A stretch of 64,000 nucleotides of DNA from Rhodopirellula sp. (GCA_002689655.1 NZHC01000138.1:55540-119539); one strand, 5' to 3'; shown: positions 43,720-53,562, counted from the first letter of the stretch. Made by a program: numbers and translations. Notes: generated from the sequence alone by a model not told the origin.

Positions 43720-44889
43720 TTACATCTGGCTATTTAGCCATTGGCCGACGCCCCGAGACGAAACGCCAGGTGGAAGCGTATTGAAGTTGTTCCACAGCGT
43801 CTGGTGAGTGAGCCCTAGCCTGCGGGCGAGATCATCAATGTCCCGCGGCTCAAGGCGGCCTCTGCGAAACTCATAATTACCCGCGCCACCTTGCCTTTGA
43901 TAAGTTTGGTTGCCATGCTGGACATCCTGATGGGCAACAACGAAGCTTGGGTCGGCGAATTGGTCGCGAATTTCCTGCTGCATATTTCGCGCGTGTATCT
44001 TCTGGTACCACTGCTCCGCAGAAAAGGGATCCCATCGCCATGAGGTGAGAAAAAGTAGCTTGGATGGCACGGTTTCCTGACCATGCCAATGGAAAATGAC
44101 TTTTCCACCAGCTTTACCGTAATGGGCAAAACTGTTACCAGCATTGAAGTGTGCGAAGAAAGAACACGCTTCGAGTTCCGTATCTCCGAATCGCCCAGTA
44201 TTGTTGAAAACCTGATCATAATAGACATCAGCGCCCTCGAAAATGATGGTCCCCCCGAACTCACCGATACACCAGCGAATGATTCGGGAAAGCTCCTTGG
44301 TCCCGGGCATTTCCACTTGGCACCAAGGGTCTCGGCCATAGACATTAGTTGTCTTTGGATGCTTATAAAATGCTTGTTCCTCTTCTGCCGTGCCCAGTAT
44401 CTGTTGATATGCGAAAAATGGATGATTCGCAGTGACCTCCCCGCGCGAGACTTCGTCAAATTGTGGCGAAGCTGGTGGGTTGGCGCCCGGCCATGGCCGT
44501 AATTTTGCGGCATACATCACAAATTCCAGAATATGTGGATTTGCCCGTCGGCCCACATTACCGCCGTCGCCATACAACATGTCCATCATTTGGTAATTGT
44601 GCGCACGCTGAACGGTTTGCCGCACTCCAGTTTGGAAGGCATAGGCCCTGCTGTGTGGTTCAAATGCAGGCCTGCGTGTCCCATCGGGTTTTTTGAGAGT
44701 GTGCTCAAGCTTATTGATGGCCGAGACCATAATGCCGCCCAGTTTCAATCCACCGCCCTTCTTGCCCTGTGTACCGTAAATAAACGTGCAATTGGCGAAA
44801 GCCCGCTCTACATTTCCCATCAAGTCCGGATTGCTTGCCCTCAAGGCAGCAACCAAATCTCTTAATTGACCATTTGTGTATCCACTCAC
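43720..44889 (-). CDS. Unknown 389-residue protein next to the cyclase toxin
   Basis: Not recognised. No signal peptide or membrane helix. The N-terminal third is mixed and basic (YGTQGKKGGGLKLGG, LEHTLKKPDGTRRPAFEPHS); the middle is rich in aromatic residues and histidines (FFAHFNAGNSFAHYGKAGG, VIFHWHGQETVPSKLLFLTS); the last ~45 residues (RGRLEPRDIDDLARRLGLTH) look like a helix-turn-helix-sized module. Codon use is like its neighbours. It converges with the cyclase and is the closest cargo-island gene to clpV, 624 bases away. It could be a second effector or an immunity or adaptor protein; the sequence does not decide. Confidence 0.7.
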   Translation of the reverse strand: MSGYTNGQLRDLVAALRASNPDLMGNVERAFANCTFIYGTQGKKGGGLKLGGIMVSAINKLEHTLKKPDGTRRPAFEPHSRAYAFQTGVRQTVQRAHNYQMMDMLYGDGGNVGRRANPHILEFVMYAAKLRPWPGANPPASPQFDEVSRGEVTANHPFFAYQQILGTAEEEQAFYKHPKTTNVYGRDPWCQVEMPGTKELSRIIRWCIGEFGGTIIFEGADVYYDQVFNNTGRFGDTELEACSFFAHFNAGNSFAHYGKAGGKVIFHWHGQETVPSKLLFLTSWRWDPFSAEQWYQKIHARNMQQEIRDQFADPSFVVAHQDVQHGNQTYQRQGGAGNYEFRRGRLEPRDIDDLARRLGLTHQTLWNNFNTLPPGVSSRGVGQWLNSQM

Positions 44890-45513
44890 TGTGCAGAGCC
44901 CTCCAAATTACACCATACAAACAACTATGTTTCAATCTTCTACCAATCCCGGCAACATCCGAATTACTCATGATTACATAAGGCTTGCCTGGCTGCTCTC
45001 AATGGTTCTCATCTGCCGTTCATCAAGATCACCGCAAGGTATCCCGCGAATGCCAAGTCATCGGCCCTGGCGCGTAACCAATTCCTGCAACGAATGCCGA
45101 TCGCCCATTCAACTGAGCCGTCGTCGGGTGTTGAGTAACTCTCGGCTGCTTCTCTCAAGACAACTTGTTGTTAATCTAGAGTCTCCGGTACATGCGACAA
45201 CCTGCCTTTTACGAACCCTGTGACTGTCCTACCCGACTGACCCGCTTTTCTCTGGCATGATTGACGCTCTCTTTCCATGCTTCCAAGGCGTCGAAGACAA
45301 ACCTCATGAAGGGGCTCTTCTAAAGGGGACATCAAAACTTGCAAGTTACATCATTCAGGGCGGCAGCAGGCACGGCTTTGAACCCCAGCAATAGCTTGCT
45401 GGCGTACTGATGCTAGTGCTTTGCTTAGTGTGGAACGCACAATGACAGGGATATCTGTTGCATTAGGCACGCAAGACCACCCCATCCACTCGTGAATGCC
45501 ATGCCTCCCATGA
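44890..45513. other. Non-coding region between the 389-residue gene and clpV
   Basis: This 624-base region should carry the promoter of the 389-residue gene and the 3' end of the clpV transcript. A 58-codon minus-strand frame (45527-45351, starting inside the last codons of clpV with ATGCATTCGATTGA) is possible but has no recognisable features. No hairpin stands out. Confidence 0.4.
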
Positions 45514-48285
45514 TCAATCGAATGCATAGTCAAACTCACCGTTAGCGACTTGGACATGCACTCGTTCGATCGGCTGTCCTTCCATCATGCGGGTCAGGAA
45601 TTCTCCACTGATGCGGGGCAGGACCGTGTTGGTCAAAATGGAGTCGATCATTCGACCGCCGCTCTCCAGTTCGGTGCATCGACTGGCAATTAGTTTGATC
45701 ACTTCATCGTCATACGTGAACGGCAATTTGTGGTTCGCGAGGATTCGTTTTTCAATGCGTCCCAGTTGCAGTTTAGCGATCGCTCCCACCATCTCATCGC
45801 TGAGCGGATAGTAGGGTATCGTAACGATGCGTCCCAAAAGTGCCGGCGGAAAAACGTTCAGTAGTGGCGTGCGTAAGGCTTTCGCCAAGCCTTCGGGATT
45901 TGGCATCATTTCCGGATCCTTACACATGTTCATGGTAAGGTCGGTGCCCGCGTTGGTCGTGAGTAAAATCAGCGTATTTTTAAAGTCAATCTGCCGTCCC
46001 TCGCCGTCTTCCATCCATCCTTTATCAAAGACTTGGAAAAAGATTTCATGAACATCGCTGTGTGCTTTCTCAACCTCATCAAGTAACACGACGCTGTAAG
46101 GTCGACGACGCACCGCTTCAGTCAGGATACCCCCTTCGCCATACCCAACGTAACCGGGAGGCGCTCCCTTGAGGGTACTGACCGTATGAGCTTCCTGAAA
46201 CTCGCTCATGTTAATGGTGATGACATTTTGCTCGCCACCATACAAAGCCTCGGCCAATGCGAGCGCTGTTTCCGTTTTACCCACGCCTGAGGGTCCTGCA
46301 AGCATGAAGACACCAATGGGCTTGTTTGGGTTATCAAGACTTGCTCGGGATGTCTGGATCCTTCGTGCGATCATGTCCAACGCATGCCGTTGCCCAATGA
46401 TCCGGTCACTGAGAATATCAGCTAGCTTGAGAACAGTTGCAACTTCATCTTTCACCATCCGCCCGACTGGTATCCCTGTCCAATCTTCAACCACGGATCC
46501 AACAGCCTGTTCGTCGACGGTGGGCAAAATCAGGGGTGTCTCTCCTTGCAATTCCATCAAATCATCTTGGAATTGCTCCAACTCTTTCAATAAGTCGTCA
46601 CGTGATTTTTCGTTATCTGCTTCCGGGGCACCCTCTGTATCTTTATCTGAATCGGCTGTTTGCACTTGCACGCTTTCCGCCTCGGTATCAGCTGCCGCCT
46701 CCAGTTCACTCTCGGTACCCTCAACAGTACCGACTTCACCACGCAACTTTGATCGCACCTGCAGGATCTGCTCGACAAGTTCTTTTTCGCTGTTCCAGCG
46801 TTCTTCCAGCCTTTGCAAGCGTTCCTGTTCTTCAGTCAGCATTTGCTGGGCATTGGTCTCACGCTCTGCAGTATCAACACCAACCAGCGACTCATCAGCG
46901 ATGATGCGTAGTTCGGTTTCGAGTGCATCGATACGCTTACGTGAATCATCGACCTCAGCAGGTACTGCGTGTTGACTAATGGCCACTCTGGCAGCGGCCG
47001 TGTCCAGGAGACTGACGGACTTGTCCGGTAACTGGCGTGCAGGTATGTACCGATGAGAAAGTCGTACTGCGGCTTCCAACGCTTCATCGAGCACTTTGAC
47101 TTTGTGGTGTTTTTCAAGCGTCGATGCCATGCCTCGCATCATCAGGATTGCCCGTTTCTCACTTGGCTCTTCGACCTGAACCACCTGAAAACGCCGAGTG
47201 AGCGCGGGATCTTTTTCAATGTGTTTTTTGTATTCAGCCCATGTTGTCGCGGCAACGGTGCGCAAGGTTCCGCGAGCTAGAGCGGGTTTCAACAAGTTGG
47301 CAGCATCGCCTGTGCCGGCAGCCCCCCCTGCTCCCACGAGCGTATGAGCCTCGTCAATGAACATGATGATCGGCTTCTCGGAAGACTGCACTTCCTCGAT
47401 TACCTGCTTGAGACGATTCTCAAACTCTCCTTTCATGCTTGCTCCAGCTTGCAGCAAACCAACGTCAAGCGAACGCAGGGAAACATCCTTCAAAGGGGGA
47501 GGCACATCGCCCGAGGCTATTTTCAAGGCAAACCCTTCGACGACTGCAGTCTTACCGACCCCCGCTTCCCCTGTCAGGATCGGATTGTTCTGACGCCTTC
47601 GCATCAAAATATCAATGATCTGACGAATCTCTTCATCGCGACCCACAATCGGATCAATCTTGCCATCCCGAGCATTCTGTGTCAGGTCAACCGTAAACTG
47701 TTGCAGGGCCTCCTGTTTTCCCATTGCTGCTGGCGGCATCGCGCCGCTTGCTTCTCCCGGAGCTGCTCCCCCGCCTACCTGGAAACCGTCAGAGGAACGA
47801 AGCGCTTCTTCCGGTGAACCTGAAACGACTTCGTCAAATCGATCGGTCAGTGTATCAAGCTTGATTTTCGTGAATTCGTCGGAGATTCCGTGCAATGCAT
47901 TGGTCAATCCACGAGTCTTCAGAATCCCAACCATTAAGTGTCCCGTGCGCACCTGAGATTCGCCAAACATCAATGTGCCATAAACCCAACCCCGTTCGAC
48001 CGCCTCTTCAATATGTGAAGACAAGTCAGAGATGGACGTTGAGCCGCGGGGTAGACGATCCAGAGCATTCGTCATGTCCTTGACCAACCGCGCAGGATTG
48101 ATGTTGAACTGCTTGACGATGTGGTGCAAATCAGAATCTTCCAATTGTAAAATCTGATTCAGCCAGTGGACTAATTCCACGTATGGATTTCCACGCATCT
48201 TGCAGAAAACAGTCGCGCTCTCAACAGATTTGTAGCCCACACTGTTCAGTTTTCCAAAAAGCGATGTACGGCTTATTTCAGACAA
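45514..48285 (-). CDS. tssH: T6SS disassembly ATPase ClpV
   Basis: A 923-residue AAA+ unfoldase that pulls apart contracted TssB/TssC sheath so it can be reused. An N-domain (about residues 1-160) is followed by a linker, the first AAA module with Walker A GEAGVGKT (239-246) and Walker B MFIDEAHTL (~308-316), a coiled-coil middle domain, and the second AAA module with GPSGVGKT (664-671) and VVLLDEVEKAH. The middle domain holds an acidic low-complexity stretch at about residues 524-564 (ESELEAAADTEAESVQ and following), longer than in ClpV proteins I know. ClpB-type M-domain features are weak, consistent with ClpV. Last gene of the minus-strand T6SS cluster, 241 bases after tssG, so it may have its own promoter. 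Confidence 0.95.
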   Translation of the reverse strand: MSEISRTSLFGKLNSVGYKSVESATVFCKMRGNPYVELVHWLNQILQLEDSDLHHIVKQFNINPARLVKDMTNALDRLPRGSTSISDLSSHIEEAVERGWVYGTLMFGESQVRTGHLMVGILKTRGLTNALHGISDEFTKIKLDTLTDRFDEVVSGSPEEALRSSDGFQVGGGAAPGEASGAMPPAAMGKQEALQQFTVDLTQNARDGKIDPIVGRDEEIRQIIDILMRRRQNNPILTGEAGVGKTAVVEGFALKIASGDVPPPLKDVSLRSLDVGLLQAGASMKGEFENRLKQVIEEVQSSEKPIIMFIDEAHTLVGAGGAAGTGDAANLLKPALARGTLRTVAATTWAEYKKHIEKDPALTRRFQVVQVEEPSEKRAILMMRGMASTLEKHHKVKVLDEALEAAVRLSHRYIPARQLPDKSVSLLDTAAARVAISQHAVPAEVDDSRKRIDALETELRIIADESLVGVDTAERETNAQQMLTEEQERLQRLEERWNSEKELVEQILQVRSKLRGEVGTVEGTESELEAAADTEAESVQVQTADSDKDTEGAPEADNEKSRDDLLKELEQFQDDLMELQGETPLILPTVDEQAVGSVVEDWTGIPVGRMVKDEVATVLKLADILSDRIIGQRHALDMIARRIQTSRASLDNPNKPIGVFMLAGPSGVGKTETALALAEALYGGEQNVITINMSEFQEAHTVSTLKGAPPGYVGYGEGGILTEAVRRRPYSVVLLDEVEKAHSDVHEIFFQVFDKGWMEDGEGRQIDFKNTLILLTTNAGTDLTMNMCKDPEMMPNPEGLAKALRTPLLNVFPPALLGRIVTIPYYPLSDEMVGAIAKLQLGRIEKRILANHKLPFTYDDEVIKLIASRCTELESGGRMIDSILTNTVLPRISGEFLTRMMEGQPIERVHVQVANGEFDYAFD

Positions 48286-48526
48286 GGGATTGCTCCTGAG
48301 CTATCGTTGAAAAAATACGGTAATACTAATTTCGTGACATCGCGGAAAACAATTCATGAGTGGCATTCAGCACCCGGCATCCGCTCGATGCAATGAAAGA
48401 ACAAAAAGCCAACACGATCAAATATCTTCTGGCTAGATCCAGAACTGAATAACTTGGTAAGTAAGCCTCTACAAGCAATCATACGATGCATAGTTACATA
48501 AACGCTGTTTTTTTAAAACCACCGTT

Positions 48527-49558
48527 TCAACCAGCAGAGTGAGTGGGTAGCAAATGCAGGTCACAGGAATCACTACTCAGACCTCTCTGATCCATCCAAA
48601 TTGTTTGCCCCAATTGTCCCTCGCCAAGAGTCCAACCCGGCACATCACTTTGCTTGAGGACTAGATTGAGATCCCATCTCCATTCGTCACCGATATAGTT
48701 GCGTACAAACGCGGAAAACTTTGCCAAACTCTTGCCATCTGGTAGTAGACGACAAAAATCTTCCCAATCAACAGGCCCAACAATGATGCGAAAGCTTTGC
48801 TGGCAGTCCCAAACCTTAGCTCCAAGCGTGCACGCAACCCCGAGAGAACCACTTTCTGGATCCTCCCCAAGCGTGAACCGATAAGGCGGTGGAATCTCGA
48901 CCCAACGTCCTAGGAATTCCTGAATTTTCACTGGGACGGAGAAAAAGTCTGATAACATCGCTTTCAGGCCCTCGGGATAACGTGTCTGACAAGCAAGGTG
49001 ACCTGCGTAATATTTTTTTGCGATGTCTGGCATCGCATCGCGATTGAGAAATGCAGGGGATCCAATTCCCAACAAAGATTCAACATAAACAGAAAATCGG
49101 TCGGTCCCAGGGCGGTCAAAGTGAACCGTTGGCTGCGCATCCGCCCACGCGCGATAGAATAGGGACAAAATTCGGTGATGGAAAACATCCAAAAAGGCCG
49201 CAAATGTACTATCCTCATGGTGGCGAATACGATCTCTGACATATTCGGTGAGATGCAAAGGAAGTGGTCCATTTGGACCACACAATCCAAGAAAATAAAC
49301 CGACAAGTCATGAGGCTTTCCGTCCTCATTGGCCTTGAACGCTGCGATCGTTGAGGGTGCAAAGCGGAGAGAAGGTTCCTGCTTAAGCCTGACCCTATCT
49401 TCACTCAAACGCATCGTCTTGCCCAAACGCGGGCTTTCCGGAAACGCAGCCTCGAACAACCTTAAGGCCTGAAAAAAATCGAATTGATAAGGAGCCTGCT
49501 CCAATTCATGTAACAGCGAGTCTACAGCAGGCTTCGATGCCCCATCTTTGCTGGCCAT
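48527..49558 (-). CDS. tssG: T6SS baseplate protein TssG
   Basis: A 343-residue TssG (ImpH/VasB family). Landmarks: the N-terminal YQFDFFQALRLFEAAFPESP, EPSLRFAPSTIAAFK, LCGPNGPLPLHLTEYVRDR, and FLDVFHHRILSLFYRAW. TssG joins TssE, TssF and TssK in the baseplate wedge on which sheath and tube assemble. The ATG at 49558 is preceded by a strong GGAGGTGA ribosome site 6 bases away and overlaps the end of tssF by 37 bases. Cytoplasmic. Length is normal for the family. Confidence 0.95.
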   Translation of the reverse strand: MASKDGASKPAVDSLLHELEQAPYQFDFFQALRLFEAAFPESPRLGKTMRLSEDRVRLKQEPSLRFAPSTIAAFKANEDGKPHDLSVYFLGLCGPNGPLPLHLTEYVRDRIRHHEDSTFAAFLDVFHHRILSLFYRAWADAQPTVHFDRPGTDRFSVYVESLLGIGSPAFLNRDAMPDIAKKYYAGHLACQTRYPEGLKAMLSDFFSVPVKIQEFLGRWVEIPPPYRFTLGEDPESGSLGVACTLGAKVWDCQQSFRIIVGPVDWEDFCRLLPDGKSLAKFSAFVRNYIGDEWRWDLNLVLKQSDVPGWTLGEGQLGQTIWMDQRGLSSDSCDLHLLPTHSAG

Positions 49559-51399
49559 CGCATCACCTCCCCCCGCTCTGTCGAATTGAAAACCGTTTCT
49601 GTGAAGGAATTGATCGAGACGTACTTTGCCAGAAAGCGTTCGAGCACTGCAGCCATGAGAAAAGCACCAGTACCCTCATACGCGGAATCATCGAGTGTCA
49701 AAATGACCTCCAAACCTCGCCCGAAACACATGGGCCCGGTGGTCTTGATCGGACGGGTTACTGGAGCCGACTGAATCGAGCGGATTCCGTCAATTTGCTT
49801 GTTGGCAGTAACATTATTATTGTCTGAATATAACGCCAAAAGTTCTCGCAACGCAGCAGCGGTTCCTTTTTGATCATCATCGCAAATCGAAAGATAATTC
49901 AAGGATAAGTGGCTGATTAGCCGCCATGTCGTTTGCCCCTTCTCGAAACTCTTTGATGTCCGAGGCCTTGTTGGTGGTAACAAGCAACGAATCGATTGCA
50001 CAGGTGCCCCTTCCTCCAGTGTAAAATCTGTGGTTCCCACCCCAACAGGCATTTGAATTGGCAGATCGCGGTTCGTGCAGAGGGCCGTGATTGATAACTG
50101 CCGCAAGTCATGCTGAAAGCGATGCTGCTCACGATCAACGAGCGAGACAAACACTTCACTGCCCACATAATTCGAGCGAGTCCCAACCTTCTTCTGATTT
50201 GCTGACAGAACGCGAGGCTCTCGGTGAACGGCAAAATATGCCTGTGTCTCGTCTGCCATCGCCTCATCTGTGATTTGATAGAACGGCGAAAATTGCCTTT
50301 CCTCCACTGCTGTTGTTCCGTGCCCTGTCACCTTTGAAATCTGGTACACCTCAAAATCCATCGGACGCGTCCGATCAACCACAACGTGGTGCTCCGGGTG
50401 ATGCTTGTTCAAATGGATACGGTCTGCACGTTTCGGAAATAGATTGACCGCTGGACAACTGAAGAGGGAAAAATGCGAGGCATCGACCCGATTGGCAAGA
50501 AGCGGGTCACTACCTCCCAACAGGACGATCAGCTCGATCTTATTCGAATCGCACTGACTGAGGATGGGCTGCAGCCCATCGAGTTCAACGAACATGTATC
50601 TTTGTGGAAACGCAAAATACTCCTGTAGGAGGCGGTAGCCTTGAAAAGATCGCGTTCCGTACGGCAGTAAACGTTCGTCATCTTCAAATCCCACGGGTCG
50701 AACTGTGTTGCGGCCAGTTCCATTAATCCAAGTACCATTTCCATCAACTGGCCTTCCTAAGATACGTTTCGAATTTGTGAGCAATTGCTCGTATATCCGT
50801 GTGGGCACATCCGCAGACCCCCGAATGTACAACGGAAGCCGATCCAGCTTCATCTCTCGGAAAGTCAAACCAGCCGTCGCTTCCAAAGTCAGCATCAAAG
50901 CAGCTTTGACACCAGGCACCTCTGGCAAATCCAAAGTCGCTACCTCACGCGGAAGATAGGACGCGTCACTGAGCGTTATCGGCCAAAGGGTAACGTCCCG
51001 CGCAGTTCGAAACACACAGCGAGTCTGCTCTCCCTTGCCCAATAAGCTTTTGAGGCTCGAATCCCGCGGGATGACAAACCCATCTGCCAAACCACCCTCC
51101 GTGAGATCCGGCTCGAACTCAACAATCGTCATCGATGGCTGCGGAGCTAGATAGTGAGGGCAGACCATCTCAAGAAGATGCTGTGTAAAACGAGGAAACT
51201 CCGCATCAAGCTTCAGTTGAACCCGCGCAGCAAGGAAGGCGAAACCCTCAAAAAGTCTCTCAACATACGGATCATCGCAGTCAAATACATCAATCCCCAG
51301 CCTACCAGCAATCTTGGGATATTGAGCAGCAAACTCGGCTCCAGCCTCACGGACAAACTGAAGTTCTTGGTTGTAATATGCGAGCAAACGTGGATCCAC
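49522..51399 (-). CDS. tssF: T6SS baseplate protein TssF
   Basis: A 625-residue TssF (ImpG/VasA family). The N-terminus is diagnostic: LLAYYNQELQFVREAGAEFA, YPKIAGRLGI, DPYVERLFEGFAFLAARVQL and FPRFTQHLLEMVCPHYLAP. Two TssF copies and one TssG make each baseplate wedge. GGAGG lies upstream of the ATG at 51399. It starts 14 bases after tssE stops and overlaps tssG, so tssE-tssF-tssG are tightly coupled. Confidence 0.96.
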   Translation of the reverse strand: MDPRLLAYYNQELQFVREAGAEFAAQYPKIAGRLGIDVFDCDDPYVERLFEGFAFLAARVQLKLDAEFPRFTQHLLEMVCPHYLAPQPSMTIVEFEPDLTEGGLADGFVIPRDSSLKSLLGKGEQTRCVFRTARDVTLWPITLSDASYLPREVATLDLPEVPGVKAALMLTLEATAGLTFREMKLDRLPLYIRGSADVPTRIYEQLLTNSKRILGRPVDGNGTWINGTGRNTVRPVGFEDDERLLPYGTRSFQGYRLLQEYFAFPQRYMFVELDGLQPILSQCDSNKIELIVLLGGSDPLLANRVDASHFSLFSCPAVNLFPKRADRIHLNKHHPEHHVVVDRTRPMDFEVYQISKVTGHGTTAVEERQFSPFYQITDEAMADETQAYFAVHREPRVLSANQKKVGTRSNYVGSEVFVSLVDREQHRFQHDLRQLSITALCTNRDLPIQMPVGVGTTDFTLEEGAPVQSIRCLLPPTRPRTSKSFEKGQTTWRLISHLSLNYLSICDDDQKGTAAALRELLALYSDNNNVTANKQIDGIRSIQSAPVTRPIKTTGPMCFGRGLEVILTLDDSAYEGTGAFLMAAVLERFLAKYVSINSFTETVFNSTERGEVMRWPAKMGHRSLL

Positions 51400-51413
51400 T
51401 TCCTACGCCTCCC

Positions 51414-51914
51414 CTACACTTCTTCGATAGTGACATTGCCAGTTTCCAAATCCAGCTCCGTACGCAAAAAAAGGCGTTCAGGAATAGGATTGGCCCAAAG
51501 ATCTCCCTCGATCTCAAAGGTAAGCAGGTTTTGGGCCGAAATGTCGTCCCCAAGGATCAGCCCGCGAACTTCCAAGGTGTCGGCTAGAATCCTCGGCTCA
51601 AAATCAATCAAACATTGACGCAACGACTGTTCAAGATCAAACACATCCATCCCGGATAACGTCTTCCCCGTGAGATCAGGGATCCCATAATTTAATACCG
51701 ATGACGCCACTTCCGGATAGGATTCTAAATCTTCAGTGACCGCCAAATAACAGGTGTTGAGCAACCAACCCAGATCGCGCAAGACCGCTTGCCTCAATTT
51801 TGACACCGAGAAAACTCGCACTTCTCTCGGCTCGCTCTTTCGTTGTGGAGCGTCATCTGTCAGCCGATCGAGGAGCGAGGGAAACAACCGGTCTTGAGAA
51901 CTGGGATCTGACAT
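51414..51914 (-). CDS. tssE: T6SS baseplate protein TssE (gp25-like)
   Basis: A 166-residue gp25-like protein that starts sheath polymerisation on the baseplate. The gp25 core is visible: LGWLLNTCYLAVTEDLESYP, SSVLNYGIPDLTG, LEQSLRQCLIDFEPRI and ENPIPERLFLRTELDLETG-type C-terminal strands (here NPIPERLFLRTELDLETGNV). N-terminal LFPSLLDRLTDD is the usual TssE opening. It starts 5 bases after the tagJ stop. Confidence 0.94.
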   Translation of the reverse strand: MSDPSSQDRLFPSLLDRLTDDAPQRKSEPREVRVFSVSKLRQAVLRDLGWLLNTCYLAVTEDLESYPEVASSVLNYGIPDLTGKTLSGMDVFDLEQSLRQCLIDFEPRILADTLEVRGLILGDDISAQNLLTFEIEGDLWANPIPERLFLRTELDLETGNVTIEEV

Positions 51915-51919
51915 TTGAC

Positions 51920-52813
51920 TTAAACCTCGTTCTCATCAGTCTCTTGACTGACAGATGAAGAAGCGGAACGCAACTCGTCAACGCCGAAATCGAATTCAAC
52001 TTCACGCAAGTCGAGAATTCCATAATCTGAAGAATCCGTTGCCAACGCTCGCTGACCCACCCCTCGGTCTAGGGAAGTACTCTCGATTTGCATCCACTCT
52101 GTTTTCCGTGCCAGCTGGACGGCAGGCTCGTCTGTAGGCGAAATACCGGGGTAGCGAGTGGGGATCATCCCAACAGCCTCCCCTCCATTAACCCATGTGA
52201 AGTGCGCCGCTGTCCAAACAAAATCGCGCAGATCCACTGGAGCTTCGATCTGGATTCTCGCGATGCGACACAATGGAACCCAATAATATTGCCCATTCAT
52301 AAATACTTCGAGAACTGGCCCGATCCTCGCATCCGAGTCGGCCATCCATTCAAATTTCAACGCCTCATCCTGATGCGCGATGGTGACTTTGCCGGAGGTA
52401 GTGGGTGCCAGCTCAAAAGCCTGAGTTCGCAAACTCAATGCCTGATCAAAATTCCCCTCTGCGACTAGCTTCAGAGATTGCAACAGTAGTGCAACCCAGC
52501 GTTCGGGCTCACCAAAAATCATAGGTTTCGATGTTCCCGAGAAGACCGCTTCGCGTTCAACTTCGCATCGAATCGCCTCACGATAAGCCTGGACCATCGC
52601 CAAATTTCCAGCATCCAGATCTCCGGAGACCTCTAATTGTGTCGCTGCACGCTCCCATTCCCCCAACACAGAGAACAATTGAAAAAGAAAAACGCGATAC
52701 TTGCCATCAGCCGGATTCTGTTGCACGGCCTTCTTGAGTTCCGTGAGAGCTGTAGCAACATCGCCTTGACGCAACTTCTCTTCTGCGAGCATTTGTGCTT
52801 CTTCAAAATTCAA
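51920..52813 (-). CDS. tagJ: T6SS accessory protein TagJ (ImpE family)
   Basis: A 297-residue ImpE/TagJ protein. The N-terminal half is TPR-like helical (LAEEKLRQGDVATALTELKK, NPADGKYRVFLFQLFSVLGE); the conserved middle RWVALLLQSLKLVAEGNFDQ and the C-terminal YYWVPLCRIARIQIEAPVDL and LRDFVWTAAHFTW segments are typical. TagJ binds the TssB N-terminus in some systems and is thought to modulate ClpV-dependent sheath recycling. Its presence places this T6SS with the TagJ-containing proteobacterial-type systems. Located between hcp and tssE. Confidence 0.92.
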   Translation of the reverse strand: MNFEEAQMLAEEKLRQGDVATALTELKKAVQQNPADGKYRVFLFQLFSVLGEWERAATQLEVSGDLDAGNLAMVQAYREAIRCEVEREAVFSGTSKPMIFGEPERWVALLLQSLKLVAEGNFDQALSLRTQAFELAPTTSGKVTIAHQDEALKFEWMADSDARIGPVLEVFMNGQYYWVPLCRIARIQIEAPVDLRDFVWTAAHFTWVNGGEAVGMIPTRYPGISPTDEPAVQLARKTEWMQIESTSLDRGVGQRALATDSSDYGILDLREVEFDFGVDELRSASSSVSQETDENEV

Positions 52814-52923
52814 AAGTTAGGCAAAACCGTAAACGCCAGAGCTGAACGCAACTCTCTCTACCACGAGAAGGCCAGTGTCGGGAAGGGCTGCGAAAAAACC
52901 GACAACAGCCACAAAAATTCATC

Positions 52924-52956
52924 GACTACACCCCGCCGCTTGGGCGAGGTGTAGTC
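52924..52956 (-). terminator. Hairpin downstream of hcp
   Basis: GACTACACC at 52924-52932 pairs with GGTGTAGTC at 52948-52956, and the inner bases CCGCC/GGGCG extend the stem. On the minus strand GATGAATTTTTGTGG follows. It lies 30 bases after the hcp stop and before tagJ, so it could act as a partial terminator that keeps hcp mRNA more abundant than the downstream baseplate genes. Confidence 0.65.
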
Positions 52957-52985
52957 ATTGACGACAAGGTGCGAATGCCGAAAGC

Positions 52986-53471
52986 CTAACCATCGTCATT
53001 ACCAGCGATATCCCATTTGAAAATTTTCTCGGGGCCGCCGGATCCGTCAGGCTTCTGTTCTTTGTACTTCACTTCAACCTTGGCGAAGTTCAAGGTGATA
53101 TTCTCAGTCAAGCGATCCTCTCCACCCGAACCACCCGTTGAAATCGAAGTGATCATCACTTTTTCCATCTCAATCACCAGGTACTCAAGCGGTTTTTTAC
53201 CAGCTTTCCTGACGGTCAAGCGTGCATCCGAGAAATGATCCCCATTGGCGATATAGAGCATCAAAATAGCGGATGCACTATCAACCCATTTCGTGATCGA
53301 GATATCCTGAAAATTTGCTTTCCCAGCACCACCTCCACCTCCCGTATGAAAGTTCCCCGACTGGGACAAACCCCAACTCCAGGCGAGAACATCGATCTCC
53401 CCCTTGTGTTTTTTGTCCTGCGATTCACCCTTGATTTCGCCCTTCAGGGCCAAAAACATATCAACAGCCAT
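52986..53471 (-). CDS. tssD: T6SS tube protein Hcp
   Basis: A 161-residue Hcp. Hexamers stack into the inner tube that is thrown from the cell and can carry small effectors in the ring. Family features: DMFLALKGEIKGESQD, IDVLAWSWGLSQSG, FQDISITKWVDSASAILM, and KPLEYLVIEMEKVMITSIST. The hypervariable loops are typical. A glycine run (TGGGGGAGKANF) replaces part of the extended loop seen in classic Hcp. It is 91 bases downstream of tssC and is followed by its own hairpin. No fused effector domain. Confidence 0.95.
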   Translation of the reverse strand: MAVDMFLALKGEIKGESQDKKHKGEIDVLAWSWGLSQSGNFHTGGGGGAGKANFQDISITKWVDSASAILMLYIANGDHFSDARLTVRKAGKKPLEYLVIEMEKVMITSISTGGSGGEDRLTENITLNFAKVEVKYKEQKPDGSGGPEKIFKWDIAGNDDG

Positions 53472-53562
53472 CGTAAACCCGCTCCTCTAGAAAAATTAGG
53501 ATAATAATTTGCAATTTGAATTCGCGTTGCACCCACGATTTTGCGTACAAAACGAGGACTGA

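Noticed and set aside
45351..45527. 58-codon frame starting in the last codons of clpV
   Set aside because: The start overlap (ATG...TGA) is suggestive, but composition is not convincing and there is no similarity I can name.
46208..46975. Long plus-strand frame (255 codons) inside clpV
   Set aside because: Serine-rich shadow opposite the acidic and helical part of ClpV, which is a certain gene.
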